Under the pieces are notes generated by a model that was given only the letters and a program-made list of their open reading frames with translations, ran no database searches and was not told where the DNA came from. A program made the position numbers and the translations under genes. 64,000 nt of DNA from the NCBI GenBank assembly GCA_964432415.1, contig CAYSNW010000013.1, positions 8,529 through 72,528 of the forward strand, read 5' to 3'. Position 1 is the stretch's first letter; every line of letters begins with the position of its first letter. Positions 60,407-64,000 of the stretch are shown piece after piece. The stretch is from JAFECT01 sp964432415 (lineage in GTDB: Bacteria; Pseudomonadota; Alphaproteobacteria; Caulobacterales; Caulobacteraceae).

Positions 60407-60976
60407 TTGCGCGCCAAGACCGCCGAGGACAGGACACTGCTGGAGATGCTCGACCCCGTGGCCGAAAGCCAGGGCCTGTCGATCGTGCGCCTGCGCCTGA
60501 TGGGCGGAAACACGCGGCGCCTCCAGGTCATGGCCGAGCGCCCCGACGACCACGACATCGCCATCGAGCAGTGCGCGCGGCTGTCGCGCGCCTTTTCCGA
60601 GATCCTGGACGCCGCGGACCCGATCAGCGGCGAATACACCCTGGAAGTCTCCTCCCCCGGCATCGACCGGCCGCTGACCCGGCTGGAGGATTTCGTGACC
60701 TGGGAAGGCTACGAGGCCCGCCTCGAACTCGACCGCCTGGCCGACGGCCGCAAGCGGTTCAAGGGGGCTCTGGCCGGGGTCGAGGACGGCAATGTCGCCA
60801 TCGACCTGGAAGACGACGACGCCACCACCCTGGTCCCCTTCGACTGGATCGTGGAGGCCAAGCTGGTCCTCACCGACGAGCTCCTGAAGAAGGGCGCCGA
60901 ACAGCGCGCCCTGCGCCTCGCCGCCGAGGCGAACGAAGATCAAACCCAATCCGACCCAGAAGAGGATGAAGCCTGA
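60407..60976 (+). CDS. rimP: Ribosome maturation factor RimP
   Basis: 189 residues from TTG 60407 (MRAKTAEDRTLLEMLDPVAESQGLSIVRLRL...). The longer frames from 60341/60350 run through the terminator hairpin and look unlikely. RimP folds in two domains, seen as EYTLEVSSPGIDRPLTRLEDFVTWEGYEARLEL and VAIDLEDDDATTLVPFDWIVEAKLV. It helps 30S assembly. It opens the conserved rimP-nusA-ylxR-infB operon. Its stop overlaps nusA by one base. Confidence 0.85.
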   Translation: MRAKTAEDRTLLEMLDPVAESQGLSIVRLRLMGGNTRRLQVMAERPDDHDIAIEQCARLSRAFSEILDAADPISGEYTLEVSSPGIDRPLTRLEDFVTWEGYEARLELDRLADGRKRFKGALAGVEDGNVAIDLEDDDATTLVPFDWIVEAKLVLTDELLKKGAEQRALRLAAEANEDQTQSDPEEDEA

Positions 60977-62634
60977 TGGCCTTCACCGGAATCAGCGCCA
61001 ACCGGCAGGAACTGCTGCAGATCGCCGACGCGGTCGCGCGCGAAAAGAACATCGAGAAGGAGATCGTCATCGCGGCGATCGAGGAGGCCATCCAGAAGGC
61101 CGCCCGCTCGCGCTACGGCGCCGAGCACGACATCCGCGCCTCGCTCGATCCCAAGTCCGGCGAGATGACCATCACCCGGGTGGTGACCGTGGTCCCCGAT
61201 GACGCCGAGATCGAGAACGAATACGCCTTCCAGCGCCTGTCGGACGCCAAGAAGACCGACAAGGACGCCTTCGTCGACAAGGAATACACCGAGGTCCTGC
61301 CGCCCTTCGAATTCGGCCGGGTCCAGACCCAGATGGCCCGCCAGGTGGTGACCCACAAGGTCCGCGAGGCCGAGCGCGAGCACCAGTACGAAGAGTTCAA
61401 GGATCGCGCCGGCGAGATCGTCAACGGCTCGGTCAAGCGGGTCGAATACGGCAATGTCATCGTCGACCTGGGCCGCGGCGAAGGCGTCATGCGCCGCGAC
61501 CAGTCCATTCCGCGCGAGATCTTCAACATCGGCGACCGCATCCGCGCCTACATCTACGACGTCCGGCGCGAGACCAAGGGCCCTCAGATCATGCTCAGCC
61601 GCGCCCATCCGGGCTTCATGGCCAAGCTGTTCGCCCAGGAAGTGCCCGAGGTCTACGACGGCGTCATCGAGATCCGCGCCGTGGCCCGTGACCCGGGTTC
61701 GCGCGCCAAGATGGCGGTGCTGTCCAACGACGGCTCCATCGATCCCGTCGGCGCCTGCGTCGGCATGCGCGGTTCGCGCGTGCAGGCGGTGGTGGCCGAG
61801 CTGCAGGGCGAGAAAATCGACATCATCTCCTGGTCCCCGGACGAGGCGACCTTCATCGTCAACGCCCTGGCGCCGGCCGAGGTCTCCAAGGTCGTGCTCG
61901 ACGAGGAAGACGAGCGGGTCGAGGTGGTGGTGCCCGACGAGCAGCTGTCGCTGGCTATCGGCCGCCGCGGCCAGAACGTGCGCCTGGCCTCCCAGCTGAC
62001 CGGCTGGCAGATCGACATCATCACCGAGGCCCAGGACAGCGAGCGCCGCCAGCGCGAGTTCGGCGAACGCACCGCCCTGTTCCAGGAAGCCCTGGACGTG
62101 GACGAGGTCATCGCCCAGCTGCTGGTCACCGAAGGCTTCGCGACGGTGGAGGACATCGCCTTCGTCGAGGAGCACGAGATCGCCGAGATCGAAGGCTTCG
62201 ACGAGGAGACCGCCCAGGAGCTGCAGACCCGCGCCCGGGAATTCCTCGACCGCGCCGCCGCCGAGCTGGACGCCAAGCGCAAGAGCTTCGGGGTTGAGGA
62301 CGGCGTGCTCGAGATCGAGGGCGTCACCCTGCCCATGGCCGTGGCCCTGGGCGAGGGCGGCGTGAAGACGGTCGAGGACCTGGCCGATCTCGCCACCGAC
62401 GAGCTGCGCGGCGGCTTCGAGTTCCAGAACGGCGAGCGCGTGCGCGTCCCCGGCGTGCTGGAGTCCTTCTCGCTGTCGGTGCCCGACGCCGAGATCCTGA
62501 TCCTGCGCGCCCGCGTGGCCGCCGGCTGGATCGACGCCTCGGAACTGGAGCCCCCGGCCGAGGAAGAGGTCGAAGGTGAGGGCGAAGAGGGCGAAACCCT
62601 CGGCGACTACGTCGAACAGGCCCAGGACGCCTGA
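60976..62634 (+). CDS. nusA: Transcription termination/antitermination factor NusA
   Basis: 552-residue NusA: N-terminal RNA polymerase-binding domain (1-125), S1 domain (about 137-200, EIVNGSVKRVEYGNVIVDLGRGEGVM), KH domains (about 230-345, AVLSNDGSIDPVGACVGMRGSRVQAVV and LSLAIGRRGQNVRLASQLTGWQI), then C-terminal acidic-repeat domains (about 365-530) and a Glu-rich tail (EEEVEGEGEEGETLGDY). NusA can control its own operon through leader terminators, which fits the hairpin upstream of rimP. Confidence 0.96.
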   Translation: MAFTGISANRQELLQIADAVAREKNIEKEIVIAAIEEAIQKAARSRYGAEHDIRASLDPKSGEMTITRVVTVVPDDAEIENEYAFQRLSDAKKTDKDAFVDKEYTEVLPPFEFGRVQTQMARQVVTHKVREAEREHQYEEFKDRAGEIVNGSVKRVEYGNVIVDLGRGEGVMRRDQSIPREIFNIGDRIRAYIYDVRRETKGPQIMLSRAHPGFMAKLFAQEVPEVYDGVIEIRAVARDPGSRAKMAVLSNDGSIDPVGACVGMRGSRVQAVVAELQGEKIDIISWSPDEATFIVNALAPAEVSKVVLDEEDERVEVVVPDEQLSLAIGRRGQNVRLASQLTGWQIDIITEAQDSERRQREFGERTALFQEALDVDEVIAQLLVTEGFATVEDIAFVEEHEIAEIEGFDEETAQELQTRAREFLDRAAAELDAKRKSFGVEDGVLEIEGVTLPMAVALGEGGVKTVEDLADLATDELRGGFEFQNGERVRVPGVLESFSLSVPDAEILILRARVAAGWIDASELEPPAEEEVEGEGEEGETLGDYVEQAQDA

Positions 62635-62648
62635 TCGGGCGCGACCGC

Positions 62649-63353
62649 ATGACCGCCCCCCGCGCCCCCGACATCGCCGGCCCAAACACCGACGGTCACG
62701 GGCCGGGGGCGGATCGCCGTCCCTATCACGCGCCCGACCGCGACCGCCGCGACCTGGCCTCGGGCGAGGTCATGGCCGAGGCGCGGATGATCCGCTTCGT
62801 CGCCGGGCCGGATGCGACCGTGGTTCCGGACCTGGCGCGCAAGCTCCCGGGCCGAGGCCTGTGGGTCGAGGCGCGGCGAGAAGCGGTGGACATGGTCGCG
62901 AAGAGGGGGCTGTTCTCCCGCGCGGCGAAGATGAAACTCAGCGCCCCGGAAGGCCTCTCCGACCTGATCGGCGAGCTGCTGTCCAAGCGCTGCCTGGAAC
63001 AGCTGGGCCTGGCGCGGCGCGAGGGGACCCTTGCGACCGGCTTCGAGAAGGCCCAAATAGCCATCCGCTCCGGAAAAGCCGCGTGGATCATCGAGGCCGC
63101 CGACGGGTCCCCCGACGGCCGGCGCAAGCTGCTTCACACGGCCATGGGCGCGCCCCGGCCGGTCGAGGTCTGCGGGGCGTTTTCCTCGGAACAATTGGGT
63201 TTGGCCTTGGGCCTGGATAATGTGATACACGTCGTCCTCCTTGCGGGGCGGCGTGCCGAGCGGTGGACCGAAGAGGTCCGAAAGCTCGCCGGGTTTCGCC
63301 CGCTCCTTCCTGAGAGTTGGCGCGAGGAAGCTCGAAACGGGCGGGGCGTCTGA
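62649..63353 (+). CDS. YlxR-domain RNA-binding protein with L7Ae-like region
   Basis: 234-residue protein: an N-terminal YlxR/DUF448 domain (about 28-92, RDRRDLASGEVMAEARMIRFVAGPDATVVPDLARKLPGRGLWVEARREAVDMVAKRGLFSRAAK) and a C-terminal L7Ae-like domain (about 105-205). Fusion of the two is typical in Alphaproteobacteria. It is probably an RNA-binding nucleoid or ribosome-associated factor. Located between nusA and infB as usual. The usual YlxR signature RTCxxT is weak. Confidence 0.85.
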   Translation: MTAPRAPDIAGPNTDGHGPGADRRPYHAPDRDRRDLASGEVMAEARMIRFVAGPDATVVPDLARKLPGRGLWVEARREAVDMVAKRGLFSRAAKMKLSAPEGLSDLIGELLSKRCLEQLGLARREGTLATGFEKAQIAIRSGKAAWIIEAADGSPDGRRKLLHTAMGAPRPVEVCGAFSSEQLGLALGLDNVIHVVLLAGRRAERWTEEVRKLAGFRPLLPESWREEARNGRGV

Positions 63354-63436
63354 CGCCCCGGCCCGATTTGTTTATGGACGACGAGCAGGGCCGGGACCGC
63401 AGGTGGTCCCCGGCTGGAAGGCAGTAAAGCGAGCGG

Positions 63437-64000
63437 ATGAGCGACGCGAACGACAACGACGGCAAGCCGGCTGGCGCCCCGCCCGCCGGGAGCACACGAG
63501 CCCCCCTCACCCTGAAGCCCCGCGTGGCCGGATCGGTGAGCACGGGCACCGTGCGCCAGAGCTTCAGCCACGGCCGCACCAAGACGGTGGTGGTGGAGAC
63601 CAAGCGCCGCCGCACCGACATGCCCGGCGCCGGACCAGCCGAACGCCATCCCGCCTTCGACATCAAGCCGCGCCCGCGGCCTGAGGAGCCCGCCGCGCCC
63701 AAGCCGGCCGCTCCGCGCGAGTCCCAGCCCGCCGGCGGGCTGTCCGCCGAGGAGATGGAGGCGCGCCGCCGCGCCATCGAGTCCGCCCGCCAGGACCAGG
63801 AACGCCGCGACGCCGAACAGCGCAAGCTGGACGCCGCGCACCGCGCCGAGGAAGACGCCCGCCGCGCCGCCGCAGAAGCGGCCTGGGCCGCCGAGGCCGC
63901 CAGCCAGCCCGCGCCCGCCGCTCCGACAGCGGCCGCCGCGCCGGCTCCGGAACCAGCCGCGCCGGCTGCCCAGGCCCCCGCGGCAGCTCCGGCTCCCGCC
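63437..64000 (+). CDS. infB: Translation initiation factor IF-2 (N-terminal part, runs off window)
   Basis: The frame is open from ATG 63437 to the window end (188 codons). LTLKPRVAGSVSTGTVRQSFSHGRTKTVVVE followed by TKRRRT (residues about 25-60) is the alphaproteobacterial IF-2 N-terminus. It is followed by a charged helical repeat (EEMEARRRAIESARQDQERRDAEQRK) and an Ala/Pro-rich linker. The GTPase domain lies beyond position 64,000. Ribosome site GAGCG just before ATG. Fourth gene of the rimP-nusA operon. Confidence 0.93.
   Translation, partial: MSDANDNDGKPAGAPPAGSTRAPLTLKPRVAGSVSTGTVRQSFSHGRTKTVVVETKRRRTDMPGAGPAERHPAFDIKPRPRPEEPAAPKPAAPRESQPAGGLSAEEMEARRRAIESARQDQERRDAEQRKLDAAHRAEEDARRAAAEAAWAAEAASQPAPAAPTAAAAPAPEPAAPAAQAPAAAPAPA

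Overview
The window is high-GC alphaproteobacterial DNA whose gene content and order match the replication-origin region of a Caulobacteraceae chromosome (Caulobacter/Phenylobacterium type). Supporting markers are NtrZ, a CC0125-type lipoprotein, a Usg protein and a 180-kDa NAD-glutamate dehydrogenase. The key landmark is the hemE / DUF299 (ppsR) divergent gap at 33,848-34,285. In Caulobacter crescentus the origin (Cori) lies between exactly these two genes. Here the gap holds three TTAA-N7-TTAG CtrA-type sites, near-consensus DnaA boxes, GANTC sites and an AT-rich patch. Two parS sites (26,314 and 29,092) and the parA-parB operon lie within about 12 kb to its left. The species assignment and the comparison with Caulobacter gene order rest on memory, not on a search.

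Layout. 1-16.5 kb: mixed single genes and short operons (envelope lipoproteins, Usg, ProX-type deacylase, a thioredoxin-Lon-like-Trm112 operon, a UbiH-type hydroxylase, ftsK-lolA-xth, a response regulator, a YggS PLP protein, a ThiE-like protein, NtrZ). 16.7-21.6 kb: DUF3576 lipoprotein-leuS-lptE-holA. 21.7-27.9 kb, minus strand: a small membrane protein, parB, parA, rsmG, mnmG, then mnmE and DUF6489. 28-29.7 kb: dienelactone hydrolase-qor. 29.7-33.8 kb, minus strand: hemE-hemH-hemJ and rho, transcribed away from the origin. 33.85-34.29 kb: Cori. 34.3-38 kb, plus strand: ppsR-maf-aroE-coaE-dnaQ as a tightly coupled operon, then secB (minus). 38.6-41.5 kb: timA-mltA-AI-2E transporter. 41.6-41.7 kb: a strong small-RNA candidate. 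41.9-48.8 kb: NAD-GDH, a universal stress protein, two TonB-like paralogues, nfu. 48.8-50.1 kb: a lower-GC islet of three unknown genes. 50.1-57.4 kb: tsaB-rimI-fur-miaB-phoH-ybeY-corC-lnt-HTH. 57.4-64 kb: metK-trmB, a secreted protein, a 33-residue membrane protein, and rimP-nusA-ylxR-infB, with infB running off the end.

Most genes on each side are transcribed away from Cori, and the region concentrates replication, segregation, translation and RNA-modification functions, as expected for origin-proximal DNA. The most interesting non-coding elements are two multi-hairpin RNA candidates (11,517-11,633 and 41,587-41,735). Every loop of the second, and two of the three loops of the first, are C-rich (CTCCCC / CCTCC), i.e. 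complementary to Shine-Dalgarno sequences, and both end in an intrinsic terminator. Other points are a 20-bp palindrome ahead of metK, a well-formed promoter followed by an intrinsic-terminator hairpin inside the longest rimP reading frame, a partial tandem duplication that copied the tail of the stress-protein gene with the TonB-like gene, and several perfect inverted repeats in promoter gaps. I saw no tRNA, rRNA, CRISPR array, transposon or prophage.
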